Shown in pieces: positions 1 through 6,294 of a stretch of 8,436 nt of DNA. The position numbers were made by a program, and so were the translations under genes. Location: positions 1 through 8,436 of the forward strand of contig SKOL01000049.1 of assembly GCA_007120055.1 (NCBI GenBank), given 5' to 3'. Position 1 is the stretch's first letter, and each line of letters begins with the position of its first letter. The DNA comes from Anaerobacillus sp. (GTDB taxonomy: Bacteria > Bacillota > Bacilli > Bacillales_H > Anaerobacillaceae). The notes under the pieces were generated by a model. The model was not told where the DNA came from and searched no databases. It worked only from the letters and a program-made list of their open reading frames with translations.

Positions 1-1131
1 GAATTGAACATAATTCATGTCAAAATCTCGTGCCGCAAACATAATCGCTTCGACCATGATTAAATATTCCTCACGGTAACTGTCAATTGAGTTTTCATCT
101 ATAGTAACGGTGACGATATCGCCCTCTTTTTCGACATTAGTAATTACAACATCTGTCGGGATCGAAGCACTATACGCACTATTTTCGCCCCCTTGTTGCA
201 TTAACTGTAATACTTCTTCAAGACTTAAATCATCAAAATTAGCATTAATAAGTGGATCACTCACCGTTCTACCATTTACTAAAAACTGATGTCCTGTATC
301 CGTGTGAAAAACATAATAGCCTCGCCTTGGCCCTTGTAATTCCATCGTCTGTAACATTCCATGTTGTCCCCAAAATACACCTTGTTCACCATCAGAAGTG
401 AATTGAATTTGATCATAACCTAATTTCGAAAATGTTTCTTGTAATGCTAAGCTATAAGCTGTACTCTCCGCTGAAGCTAAATTTTCTAAACTATTACGCG
501 GAACGTCTATAACGACAACCCCTTCTTCCCCTTCAGTCACCGAGTTAATTTCGATATTAGGAAAGCTTCCAATTCCCCAAGCATCTCCTGAAAATTTATC
601 TTTAGCTATCATAAATCTATCCAATACATTTTCACCTTCAGATAACACTGTTACTGGAATAACGGTCTCCCCTTTTGGATAGAAAGCTACAACAGCGAGT
701 GTAACTAACTCCCCTGAAAATTCAAGTTCGTCAACTGGTTGTGCTGCACTTAAATAATAACCAATATTGACTTCTTCTGTAGTTTGAATTCCTGGTGCCT
801 CTTCAGTTCTAGCTACATCTGCTTCTTCTTCAGGGTGATCATTTATTTCCATCATTAAATTTGCATCGTCTTCCATTTCTGGAACATCGGTTGCAAATTC
901 TGTTTCATTTAAAAACGATGGGACGAGTAATAGTAATAAGAATAGAACAGCAGCAGATGCAACGGCGGGAATAAACCAGCTTTTCTTCTTGCGGACTTTC
1001 ACCTCATCTTCTTGAAGTCTTTCTTGAATCCGTTCGAATAAGGCTTCTTTACTTTGCTTATCCTCAATTTTCGGCATCTTCTTTAGTTGACTTTCAATCA
1101 TTTTTTCATCCCAATTAGAGGATCGCTTCAT
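1..1131 (-). CDS. rsiX: Anti-sigma-X factor, RsiX-like (3' end cut by window)
   Basis: Membrane-anchored anti-sigma factor expected to hold the sigma factor encoded just upstream. The reading frame is open for all 377 codons from the ATG at 1131 to the window edge, so the C-terminus is missing; B. subtilis RsiX is about 368 residues, so little can be lost. Visible parts: a charged cytoplasmic segment (about 1-50), one hydrophobic helix (about 52-74, rich in A, V and L), a very acidic linker (about 75-115), and an external region with two GerMN-like units. Each unit ends in a motif of the type LQETFSKLGYDQIQF or IMVEAIMFAARDFDMNYVQF. The segment YYVFHTDTGHQFLV matches a similar stretch of B. 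subtilis RsiX from memory. The start overlaps the sigX stop (ATGA), with AAAGGAGGTGG a few bases upstream, so translation is probably coupled. Identity rests on both sequence and neighbour. Confidence 0.9.
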   Translation of the reverse strand, partial: MKRSSNWDEKMIESQLKKMPKIEDKQSKEALFERIQERLQEDEVKVRKKKSWFIPAVASAAVLFLLLLLVPSFLNETEFATDVPEMEDDANLMMEINDHPEEEADVARTEEAPGIQTTEEVNIGYYLSAAQPVDELEFSGELVTLAVVAFYPKGETVIPVTVLSEGENVLDRFMIAKDKFSGDAWGIGSFPNIEINSVTEGEEGVVVIDVPRNSLENLASAESTAYSLALQETFSKLGYDQIQFTSDGEQGVFWGQHGMLQTMELQGPRRGYYVFHTDTGHQFLVNGRTVSDPLINANFDDLSLEEVLQLMQQGGENSAYSASIPTDVVITNVEKEGDIVTVTIDENSIDSYREEYLIMVEAIMFAARDFDMNYVQF

Positions 1132-1670
1132 TTTCCCACCTCCTTTAATTCTGATTGTTCATTAACGTTAAGGAGTTCTTTCAACGCTTTAATCGCTCGA
1201 TGTTGTGTTGTTTTCACTTTACTTTCTGACCAGCCTAAAATCGTTGCAGTTTCACTTATTGAAAGGGATTCTATATATCTTAAAATAATTACTTGTTGTT
1301 GGTCTAATGTACATTTTCGAAGGGCGTCATATACTTGCTTCATTTCTTCGCGCTCTTCAACAATTTCTTCCGGTAAAGGATCTTCATCTTTAATTTGGTA
1401 CTCTTTTTCCGATAACTCAAAGACCCCTAAAAATTTCCGTTTCTTTCGATTTTGGCTACGTATCCAATCGATCCCAACATGTCGTGCAATTGAATAAAGC
1501 CATGTCTTTTCACTACTATCTCCTTTAAAAGATGAGTAGGAATTGAGTACTTTTATATATACTTCTTGTACTAATTCTTCAGCCACTTGACGATTACGAA
1601 CCATATAAAATAAAAACTGAAATAATGCGTGGTGATAAGTTTCGTACAAGCGTTCAAATTCATGCTTCAC
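1128..1670 (-). CDS. sigX: ECF RNA polymerase sigma factor SigX
   Basis: ECF sigma factor of 180 residues, directing RNA polymerase to envelope-stress promoters. Region 2 spans about residues 5-80 (LFQFLFYMV, ELVQEVYIKVLNSY, then SSEKTWLYSIARHVGIDW); region 4 spans about 105-167 (CTLDQQQVIILRYIESLS followed by the helix-turn-helix SISETATILGWSESKVKTTQHR). These stretches align nearly residue for residue with B. subtilis SigX as I recall it, including the N-terminus, which supports the GTG start at 1670. The AAGGGGG ribosome site lies about 10 bases upstream. It overlaps the anti-sigma gene by 4 bp, the usual arrangement for these pairs. In B. subtilis SigX affects surface charge and cationic peptide resistance; the same role here is inferred. 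A sigma-X type promoter sits directly upstream, so autoregulation is likely. Confidence 0.95.
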   Translation of the reverse strand: MKHEFERLYETYHHALFQFLFYMVRNRQVAEELVQEVYIKVLNSYSSFKGDSSEKTWLYSIARHVGIDWIRSQNRKKRKFLGVFELSEKEYQIKDEDPLPEEIVEEREEMKQVYDALRKCTLDQQQVIILRYIESLSISETATILGWSESKVKTTQHRAIKALKELLNVNEQSELKEVGK

Positions 1671-1696
1671 CTTTTACGTTCCCCCTTACTAATCTA

Positions 1697-1722
1697 GTCG
1701 ATTTTTTATAAAAAAAGTTACA
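1697..1722 (-). promoter_or_regulatory. Autoregulatory sigma-X promoter of sigX
   Basis: On the minus strand, TGTAAC (1722-1717), a 16-base spacer and CGAC (1700-1697). This matches the known sigma-X consensus TGTAAC-N16/17-CGAC. The spacer is an A/T run, typical of ECF promoters. Predicted transcription starts near 1690, giving a leader of about 20 bases that still contains the AAGGGGG ribosome site of sigX. Confidence 0.82.
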
Positions 1723-1754
1723 TTAAGATTTATAAAATTACTTCCTTTATGAGT

Positions 1755-1872
1755 GAATTTCATAATTACAAAAAACTAGCCACAGCCAACTACATCTTGT
1801 TAAGAACGATTTTAGTCAACTGGATGTAGCATCCTAGTGGTATTAGGCGTTAAATAAATAATTATGAAATTC
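1755..1872 (-). repeat. Palindromic repeat element, copy A (inverted)
   Basis: A 118 bp element with perfect 14 bp terminal inverted repeats, GAATTTCATAATTA at 1755-1768 and its complement at 1859-1872. Inside, CTACATC (1790-1796) pairs with GATGTAG (1823-1829). Read on the minus strand it aligns with copy C through the central hairpin (GCTACA, AGTTGA, AAATCGTTCT, AGATGTA) and the right part (GGCTAGTTT, ATTATGAAATTCAC). The right end continues as CACTCA, as in copies B and D, which fixes the orientation. In that orientation it lies upstream of sigX and points toward it, with the sigma-X promoter in between. No target-site duplication is evident. Confidence 0.85.
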
Positions 1873-1888
1873 TTTAATTGCCATTTAA

Positions 1889-1897
1889 ATTGTAACA
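1889..1897 (-). promoter_or_regulatory. Possible extended -10 element before repeat copy A
   Basis: The minus strand reads TGTTACAAT, an extended -10 (TG-n-TACAAT), about 21 bp before the start of repeat copy A. No convincing -35 is visible at 16-18 bp. It is listed because the three other repeat copies also have a -10-like hexamer at a similar distance. A second, sigma-A driven sigX transcript could start here. Confidence 0.3.
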
Positions 1898-1909
1898 TTT
1901 TTTTACAAC

Positions 1910-1944
1910 AAAAAAAGACTAAAGAGTTAATCTCTCTAGTCTTT
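1910..1944 (-). terminator. Intrinsic terminator of the GbsR-like gene
   Basis: The stem is AAAGACTA plus AGAG paired with CTCT plus TAGTCTTT (1914-1926 and 1932-1944), with one A/C mismatch and a 5-base loop TTAAT. On the minus strand it is followed by a run of T (complement of the A-run at 1910-1916). It lies about 100 bases past the regulator's stop codon. Between them (1945-2042) I see only weak hairpins, such as GGGCACTGCCC near 2008-2018, and no gene. Confidence 0.75.
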
Positions 1945-2042
1945 CCTACAACTTTACGTACAAAACCCTCATGACCGCATACCGTCACCTTTTATAATGT
2001 AAAAGTCGGGCACTGCCCTTTCCAACAAACCAACTAACCAAC

Positions 2043-2600
2043 TTAATTAGGTTCTCGCTTCGGTACAATATCAAATATTTCTCCTGTTTCAAATAAAGAA
2101 ATAACATCATCTAACCATGTATAGTAAGCTTCTGCCTGTTTAAGTTTTGTTAAATCACTTTTAATTAACTGCTTTAAATGATCGCTACCTGTTGTATCAT
2201 TTAATTCCTGTAGCATTTCCTTCGTTTCTTGGATGGCGATTGTATTTTGTTCAGTCGCATTTCTCCATCTATTAATAAAAACGTTGGAAAATGATTTATA
2301 CCAATCATCCTCCGTTTTATACAAGTCTTTTCTTATGCCTTTTTCCCAAACTCTCTCAACCATGTTGGCCTCTACTAATGACCTAATCCCAGTACTCATA
2401 CTAGTTTTACTCATGCCTAGCGCATCGCTCATTTCGTCTAAAGTCATTGCATCTTCGGAAAAGAAAACCGTTCCATATAACCTCCCGACAGAATGAGATA
2501 TATCATATAAATGAATATTTTTAGCAACTTCACTAACAAAACGATCTCGTGCTTTCTTTAATTTTTCATAGTCTTGTAATTCTTGAACGTTATTATCCAT
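2043..2600 (-). CDS. GbsR/MarR-type transcriptional regulator, divergent from opuA
   Basis: DNA-binding regulator of the GbsR family (MarR-like winged helix), which in B. subtilis controls choline and glycine betaine genes. The helix-turn-helix is plain: MTLDEMSDALGMSKTSMSTG, followed by the recognition/wing segment SLVEANMVERVWEKGIRKDLY, a GbsR-family hallmark. The C-terminal half is helical, with aromatic residues (W, Y, F) of the kind used for ligand sensing in this family. An in-frame ATG at 2624 exists, but the GGAGGAGG at 2612-2605 would then be coding. I therefore place the start at the ATG at 2600 (or the adjacent one at 2603), giving 185 residues, normal for the family. It is transcribed away from opuA, so control of opuA, of itself, or of both is the natural inference. 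The ligand cannot be told from sequence. Confidence 0.88.
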   Translation of the reverse strand: MDNNVQELQDYEKLKKARDRFVSEVAKNIHLYDISHSVGRLYGTVFFSEDAMTLDEMSDALGMSKTSMSTGIRSLVEANMVERVWEKGIRKDLYKTEDDWYKSFSNVFINRWRNATEQNTIAIQETKEMLQELNDTTGSDHLKQLIKSDLTKLKQAEAYYTWLDDVISLFETGEIFDIVPKREPN

Positions 2601-2705
2601 CATTCCTCCTCCAACCAGTTTCATTGATTAATAGTAGTGTAACAAAGGCAAAATAAAGTTAAAAGTTTACAGTTACATCGTAATTGGGAGGATATAGTAG
2701 TATTT

Positions 2706-2714
2706 TTAAGTATT
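2706..2714 (-). promoter_or_regulatory. AATACTTAA site 1, inverted (candidate operator)
   Basis: TTAAGTATT on the plus strand is the reverse complement of the 9-mer found twice in direct orientation at 2984-2992 and 3004-3012. All three lie between the GbsR-like gene and opuAA. Candidate regulator binding site; no experiment or known consensus supports it. Confidence 0.3.
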
Positions 2715-2726
2715 TAATGTGTGTGT

Positions 2727-2750
2727 TACGTACAGTTTTTTCTGTACGTA
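2727..2750 (+). promoter_or_regulatory. Perfect 9-bp inverted repeat between regulator and opuA
   Basis: TACGTACAG (2727-2735), six T, then CTGTACGTA (2742-2750), followed by CTTTTTATT. It lies about 30 bp upstream of the proposed opuA -35 box. It could be an operator for the neighbouring regulator, or a small hairpin terminator, since a T-tract follows; but no gene upstream on the plus strand needs one. Confidence 0.45.
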
Positions 2751-2781
2751 CTTTTTATTCGAATTCTAAAGAATATACAGT

Positions 2782-2810
2782 TTGTGCGATAAATAAAAAA
2801 AGAATATAGT
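2782..2810 (+). promoter_or_regulatory. Putative sigma-A promoter of opuA
   Basis: TTGTGC (2782-2787), a 17-base spacer, then TATAGT (2805-2810). The -10 matches 5 of 6 consensus bases; the -35 is weak, as is common in osmotically regulated promoters. The start would be near 2817, giving an opuA leader of about 210 bases that contains repeat copy B. Confidence 0.55.
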
Positions 2811-2829
2811 TATAACAGTGAAAAGTTAA

Positions 2830-2942
2830 TGAATTTCATAATTCAATATTATCGCCATTAAGTAACTCTATGCAGTTGCGTTAATTCATTCGCAACTACA
2901 TAGAGTTTGATATTGCTCAATTTAAGGTAATGATGAAATTCA
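2830..2942 (+). repeat. Palindromic repeat element, copy B (opuA leader)
   Basis: A 113 bp element with ends TGAATTTCATAATT and AATGATGAAATTCA (one mismatch). The central hairpin is the strongest of the four copies: CTCTATGCAGTTGCG (2866-2880) against CGCAACTACATAGAG (2891-2905), with one mismatch and the loop TTAATTCATT. It shares long identical stretches with copy D (ATTCAATATTATC, AGTTGCGTTAA, GAAATTCACTCA). It ends 88 bp before opuAA and lies inside the predicted transcript. Confidence 0.9.
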
Positions 2943-2983
2943 CTCAGTTGGCAGACGAAAAGTAATTTTTTCACCTGCTAAAA

Positions 2984-3012
2984 AATACTTAAGCATAATA
3001 AACAATACTTAA
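2984..3012 (+). promoter_or_regulatory. AATACTTAA sites 2 and 3, direct repeat (candidate operator)
   Basis: AATACTTAA occurs at 2984-2992 and again at 3004-3012. Their starts are 20 bp apart, close to two helical turns, so both would lie on the same face of the DNA. They sit just upstream of the opuAA ribosome site and downstream of the proposed start of transcription, a position fit for a roadblock repressor. The family of the binding protein is inferred only from the neighbouring regulator gene. Confidence 0.35.
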
Positions 3013-3030
3013 AGGAAATAGAGGTGTACC

Positions 3031-4248
3031 ATGGCAAAAATAAAAGTAGAAAATTTAACGAAAATCTTCGGTAAAAAGCCGAAAAAAGCGTTAGATCTTT
3101 TAGACAAAAATACATCAAAAGATGATATTTTAAAGCAAACCGGAAATACGGTCGGGGTTAACAAAGCAGATTTTGAAGTTCAAGATGGCGAAATTTTCGT
3201 TATTATGGGCTTATCAGGAAGTGGTAAGTCGACGTTAGTTCGTCTCCTCAACCGTTTGATCGAACCGACTACCGGAAGTGTTTGGATTGACGGTGTTGAC
3301 CTTGCAGCAATGGGAGATAAAGAACTAAGAGAAGTTCGACGTAAAAAATTAAGTATGGTCTTTCAAAAGTTCGGGTTATTCCCTTTCCGTACCGTTCTTG
3401 AAAATGTTGAATTCGGTCTTGAAGTTCAAGGAGTAGAAAAAGATGAAAGAAAAGCAAAAGCGATTTCTTCATTAGAATTAGTTGGCCTAGATGGCTATGA
3501 AAATATGTATCCAAACGAATTATCTGGTGGGATGCAACAACGTGTCGGTTTAGCTCGTGCTTTAGCAAACGACCCAGACGTTTTATTAATGGATGAGGCT
3601 TTCTCAGCTTTAGACCCATTAATTCGTAAGGATATGCAAGATGAATTACTAGACTTACAGCAAAAAATGCAAAAAACGATTATCTTTATTACTCACGATT
3701 TGGACGAAGCACTTAGAATTGGTGATCGTATTACGATTATGAAAGACGGTTCGATTGTTCAGGTTGGTACACCAGAAGACATCTTAACAAATCCAGAAAG
3801 TGATTATGTAGAAAGGTTCGTTGAAGATGTTGACCGTTCAAAAGTGTTCACAGCAAGCCACGTTATGAAGCGTCCTGAAACTGTTAATGCAGAAAAAGAT
3901 GGTCCTCGTGTAGCCATGCAAAGAATGAAGGACACTGGAATTTCTAGCATTTATGTGACAAACCGTAAAAAAGAGTTACTAGGTATCGTAAGTGCTGAGG
4001 AAGTTTCTAAAGCAGTGAAAGAGAATCGTAGTTTACTAGATATTATTGAGGAAAACGTTCCTACTGTTCACCCAGATACACCGTTAAATGAACTGTTTGA
4101 TGTTGTTTCAACTTCACCTGTTCCATTAGCAGTTGTAGAAGACGGGTTACTTAAAGGAATTATTATTCGTGGAGCAGTTTTAGCTGCCCTATCATCAGGT
4201 CAGGAGGTGAACATAGATGAGTCTACTACCGAGGCTTCCGCTAGCTGA
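3031..4248 (+). CDS. opuAA: Glycine betaine ABC transporter, ATPase subunit OpuAA
   Basis: ATP-hydrolysing subunit of the OpuA osmoprotectant importer, acting at the inner face of the membrane. It has 405 residues (B. subtilis OpuAA about 418). Visible in order: the OpuA-type N-terminal extension (about 1-45), Walker A GLSGSGKST (60-68), Q-loop at Q112 (VFQKFGLFP), signature LSGGMQQR (164-171), Walker B VLLMDEAFSALDP (184-196, catalytic E189), and H-loop H222 (FITHDLDEA). Two CBS modules follow (about 275-385), the part that in the lactococcal OpuA senses ionic strength and c-di-AMP; the same sensing here is inferred. GAGGTG lies 4 bases before the ATG. The last 32 bases overlap the permease gene, and that gene's AGGAGGTGA is inside this one, so the subunits are translationally coupled. 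First gene of opuAA-AB-AC. Confidence 0.97.
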   Translation: MAKIKVENLTKIFGKKPKKALDLLDKNTSKDDILKQTGNTVGVNKADFEVQDGEIFVIMGLSGSGKSTLVRLLNRLIEPTTGSVWIDGVDLAAMGDKELREVRRKKLSMVFQKFGLFPFRTVLENVEFGLEVQGVEKDERKAKAISSLELVGLDGYENMYPNELSGGMQQRVGLARALANDPDVLLMDEAFSALDPLIRKDMQDELLDLQQKMQKTIIFITHDLDEALRIGDRITIMKDGSIVQVGTPEDILTNPESDYVERFVEDVDRSKVFTASHVMKRPETVNAEKDGPRVAMQRMKDTGISSIYVTNRKKELLGIVSAEEVSKAVKENRSLLDIIEENVPTVHPDTPLNELFDVVSTSPVPLAVVEDGLLKGIIIRGAVLAALSSGQEVNIDESTTEASAS

Positions 4249-5059
4249 TGGAATTGATGCTATTGTTGATTGGTTAAAAGGGTTTGATGGCTTATTCGAT
4301 GTTCCAAAAGAATTTATTGGTTTTACTGTTAGTAATTTAAGTGATGGGTTAAGTTTTATTCCAGCGTGGTTATTTATAATCTTAATAACTGCTTTAGCAT
4401 TTTTTGCAACGAAAAAGAAGTTAGGGTTACCTGCCTTTGTTTTCTTCGGATTAATGTTTATCCATAACTTAGGCTATTGGAGTGATATGATGTTAACACT
4501 GTCACTTGTATTAACATCGGCTGGTATTTCTGTCATACTAGGTATTCCTTTTGGAATTTGGATGGCGAAAAACAAAACCGTAGAAAGCATTATTACGCCA
4601 ATTTTAGACTTTATGCAGACGATGCCAGCGTTTGTTTACTTAATTCCAGCAGTTGTTTTCTTTGGAATTGGAATGGTTCCTGGAGTTATCGCTTCCGTTA
4701 TTTTCGCAATGCCCCCTACTGTAAGGCTTACGAATCTCGGAATACGCCAAGTATCAACAGAGTTAATTGAAGCTTCTGATGCTTTTGGAAGTACTCCTTT
4801 CCAAAAACTATTTAAAGTTCAATTGCCAATGGCAAAAAAGACGATTATGGCCGGCGTAAACCAAAGTATCATGCTTGCTTTATCAATGGTTGTAATTGCT
4901 TCAATGATTGGTGCTTCAGGTTTAGGTACGAAAGTTTATTACGCAGTTGGTCGTAACGATGCTGGTGGTGGTTTTGAGGCAGGAATTGCTCTTGTAATTT
5001 TAGCAATTATCTTAGACCGCCTTACACAAAGCTTCAATAGCCAAAAAGGCATAGCGTAA
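4217..5059 (+). CDS. opuAB: Glycine betaine ABC transporter, permease subunit OpuAB
   Basis: Membrane channel subunit of OpuA, 280 residues (B. subtilis about 282). Opens MSLLPRLPLADGIDAIVDWL, matching the OpuAB N-terminus. Hydrophobic segments lie at about 46-65, 71-84, 93-117, 133-152, 154-166, 213-235 and 253-268. The coupling (EAA) loop, which contacts the ATPase, is at about 185-208: EASDAFGSTPFQKLFKVQLP, with the conserved G and LP. Strongly conserved family stretches are also seen: DFMQTMPAFVYLIPA, VPGVIASVIFAMPPT and NQSIMLALSMVVIA. The ATG at 4217 has AGGAGGTGA 6-7 bases upstream and overlaps opuAA by 32 bp. A 195 bp gap with a stem-loop separates it from opuAC. Confidence 0.96.
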   Translation: MSLLPRLPLADGIDAIVDWLKGFDGLFDVPKEFIGFTVSNLSDGLSFIPAWLFIILITALAFFATKKKLGLPAFVFFGLMFIHNLGYWSDMMLTLSLVLTSAGISVILGIPFGIWMAKNKTVESIITPILDFMQTMPAFVYLIPAVVFFGIGMVPGVIASVIFAMPPTVRLTNLGIRQVSTELIEASDAFGSTPFQKLFKVQLPMAKKTIMAGVNQSIMLALSMVVIASMIGASGLGTKVYYAVGRNDAGGGFEAGIALVILAIILDRLTQSFNSQKGIA

Positions 5060-5080
5060 ATAGAAAGGTGGAAGCGCCGG

Positions 5081-5124
5081 GGAAGCCCTGAAAGACACTC
5101 ATCTTAGTTTCTTTTTGGGTTTCC
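5081..5124 (+). promoter_or_regulatory. Stem-loop between opuAB and opuAC
   Basis: GGAAGCCC (5081-5088) pairs with GGGTTTCC (5117-5124), 8 bp with one G-U pair; inside, GAA and ACT can pair with AGT and TTC. There is no clean T-tract right after it, so it is more likely an mRNA processing or stabilising hairpin, or a weak attenuator, than a full terminator. Such hairpins often let the binding protein be made in excess over the membrane subunits; that role here is inferred. The rest of the gap (5125-5237) shows no convincing promoter or gene. Confidence 0.45.
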
Positions 5125-5254
5125 TATCTTGTACATAGTTTTTAATTGTAAGACATCGACGCTTCATTAATCAGGTATCAAAAACCAAATCGTTTTTCAC
5201 TCTTTTTTTAAAAAAGGGATTAAATAAACATAGAAATAAGGAGAGGGTCAAAAA

Positions 5255-6145
5255 ATGAAGAAGTACTTAAAAAGACTTAGTATCGCAGCAGGATTATCAC
5301 TTACATTATTAGCTGCAGGTTGTGGTTCTGATGCAACAACAGGTGATGACAGTTCTGTAGGAGGTTCATTAGATTATACAATTACAGGAATTGATGCAGG
5401 TGCTGGTATCATGGCTGCTACAGAAGAAGCTATCGAAGCTTACGGACTAGAAGACTATAACTTACAAACTAGTTCTTCAGCAGCAATGACAGCAGCTCTA
5501 GATGCTGCTTATGCAAATGAAGAGCCAATTGTAGTTACAGGTTGGACACCACACTGGAAGTTCGCTAAATACGACCTTAAATATTTAGAAGATCCAAAGG
5601 GAATCTTTGGAGAAGCTGAGGTTATTCATACAATTGCTAGAACTGGACTTGATACAGATCACCCTTCTGCATTTGAAGTTTTAGATAATTTCTATTGGGA
5701 CCAAGATGACATGGGGGCAATCATGATTGATGTTAACGAAGGAGCTGACCCTGTAGACGCTGCTGCTGATTGGGTAGCTGCAAACCAAGATAAAGTTTCT
5801 GAATGGACAGATGGTGTTGCTCACGTTGATGGAGACAAACTTACTCTAGCATTTGTTGCTTGGGATTCTGAAATTGCATCTACTCATATGATCGGAAAAG
5901 TTTTAGAAGACATCGGTTATGATGTAGAATTAATTTCTCTAGAAGCTGCTGGTATGTGGACTGCTGTTGCAACTGGAAGCGCTGATGCTATTGTCGCTGC
6001 TTGGTTACCAGGCACACATGCAGCATACTATGAAGACCTTAAAGATGACTTTATCGACTTAGGTGTTAACCTAGAAGGAGCTGGCATCGGCTTAGTTGTA
6101 CCAGCTTATATGGATATCGATTCAATTGAAGATTTAAATAATTAA
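5255..6145 (+). CDS. opuAC: Glycine betaine-binding lipoprotein OpuAC
   Basis: Extracellular substrate-binding lipoprotein that delivers glycine betaine (and probably proline betaine) to OpuAA/OpuAB. 296 residues (B. subtilis about 293). Lipoprotein signal: KKYLKRL, a hydrophobic core, lipobox LAAGC with the lipidated cysteine at C23. The betaine pocket is intact: W97 (TGWTPHW), W203 (VAWDSEIAST) and W250 (AAWLPGTH), with H255. These correspond, at a constant offset of 25, to the tryptophan prism W72, W178, W225 and H230 of mature B. subtilis OpuAC. The mature protein is extremely acidic, about 53 D/E against 9 K/R, unlike the lysine-rich B. subtilis protein, which fits life in salt or alkali. 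AAGGAGAGGG precedes the ATG by 7 bases. Followed at once by a strong terminator. Confidence 0.96.
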   Translation: MKKYLKRLSIAAGLSLTLLAAGCGSDATTGDDSSVGGSLDYTITGIDAGAGIMAATEEAIEAYGLEDYNLQTSSSAAMTAALDAAYANEEPIVVTGWTPHWKFAKYDLKYLEDPKGIFGEAEVIHTIARTGLDTDHPSAFEVLDNFYWDQDDMGAIMIDVNEGADPVDAAADWVAANQDKVSEWTDGVAHVDGDKLTLAFVAWDSEIASTHMIGKVLEDIGYDVELISLEAAGMWTAVATGSADAIVAAWLPGTHAAYYEDLKDDFIDLGVNLEGAGIGLVVPAYMDIDSIEDLNN

Positions 6146-6170
6146 AAAAAGGGCCTGGGGCCCTTTTTTT
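6144..6170 (+). terminator. Intrinsic terminator of the opuA operon
   Basis: Perfect 12 bp stem AAAAAAAGGGCC (6144-6155) and GGCCCTTTTTTT (6159-6170), with loop TGG. It begins within the opuAC stop codon. It is symmetrical, so it can also act on the minus strand, though no minus-strand gene ends here. Confidence 0.95.
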
Positions 6171-6273
6171 AGTTTTGAATGTTGAGTGGTGAGTTTTGAG
6201 TTGCTTTTTTATTGATTTGCTTCGAAGCTTCTCCTTCACAGAACTCAACATTCAAAACTCTTAACTCAAAACT
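6171..6273. repeat. Nested inverted repeat (AGTTTTGA-type) after opuAC
   Basis: AGTTTTGAATGTTGAGT (6171-6187) is matched by a perfect 17 bp complement at 6243-6259, and AGTTTTGAGTT (6192-6202) by a perfect complement at 6263-6273. The two arms are themselves related (both begin AGTTTTGA), so the arms look like short tandem units facing each other across about 40 bp. It abuts the opuA terminator on one side and the start of the PilZ gene on the other. Its origin is unknown. Confidence 0.8.
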
Positions 6274-6294
6274 TCAACTAACTTATTCTCCTCC

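Noticed and set aside
1087..1497. Plus-strand open frame of 136 codons
   Set aside because: Lies antisense to sigX, has no ribosome site, and the sigX protein is unmistakable.
1753..1875. Target-site duplication flanking the repeat copies, as proof of transposition
   Set aside because: No direct duplication is visible at any of the four copies; the shared TTAA before and CTCA after most copies look like part of the element.
1971..1998. Possible promoter (ATGACC, 16 bases, TATAAT) in the gap after the GbsR-like gene
   Set aside because: The TATAAT is good, but the -35 is poor and nothing on the plus strand downstream could be its gene or RNA.
2601..2624. Upstream ATG at 2624 as start of the GbsR-like gene
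   Set aside because: It would turn the GGAGGAGG ribosome site into codons for V-G-G-G and has no ribosome site of its own; the ATG at 2600 or 2603 fits better.
2635..2670. Promoter for the GbsR-like gene on the minus strand (TACACT with TTAACT upstream)
   Set aside because: The spacing is only about 15 bases and the match is weak; a promoter must exist but I cannot place it.
5130..5254. Separate promoter for opuAC
   Set aside because: TTGTAA and TCGACG boxes occur, but none has a -10 at 16-18 bases; transcription from the opuA promoter is enough.
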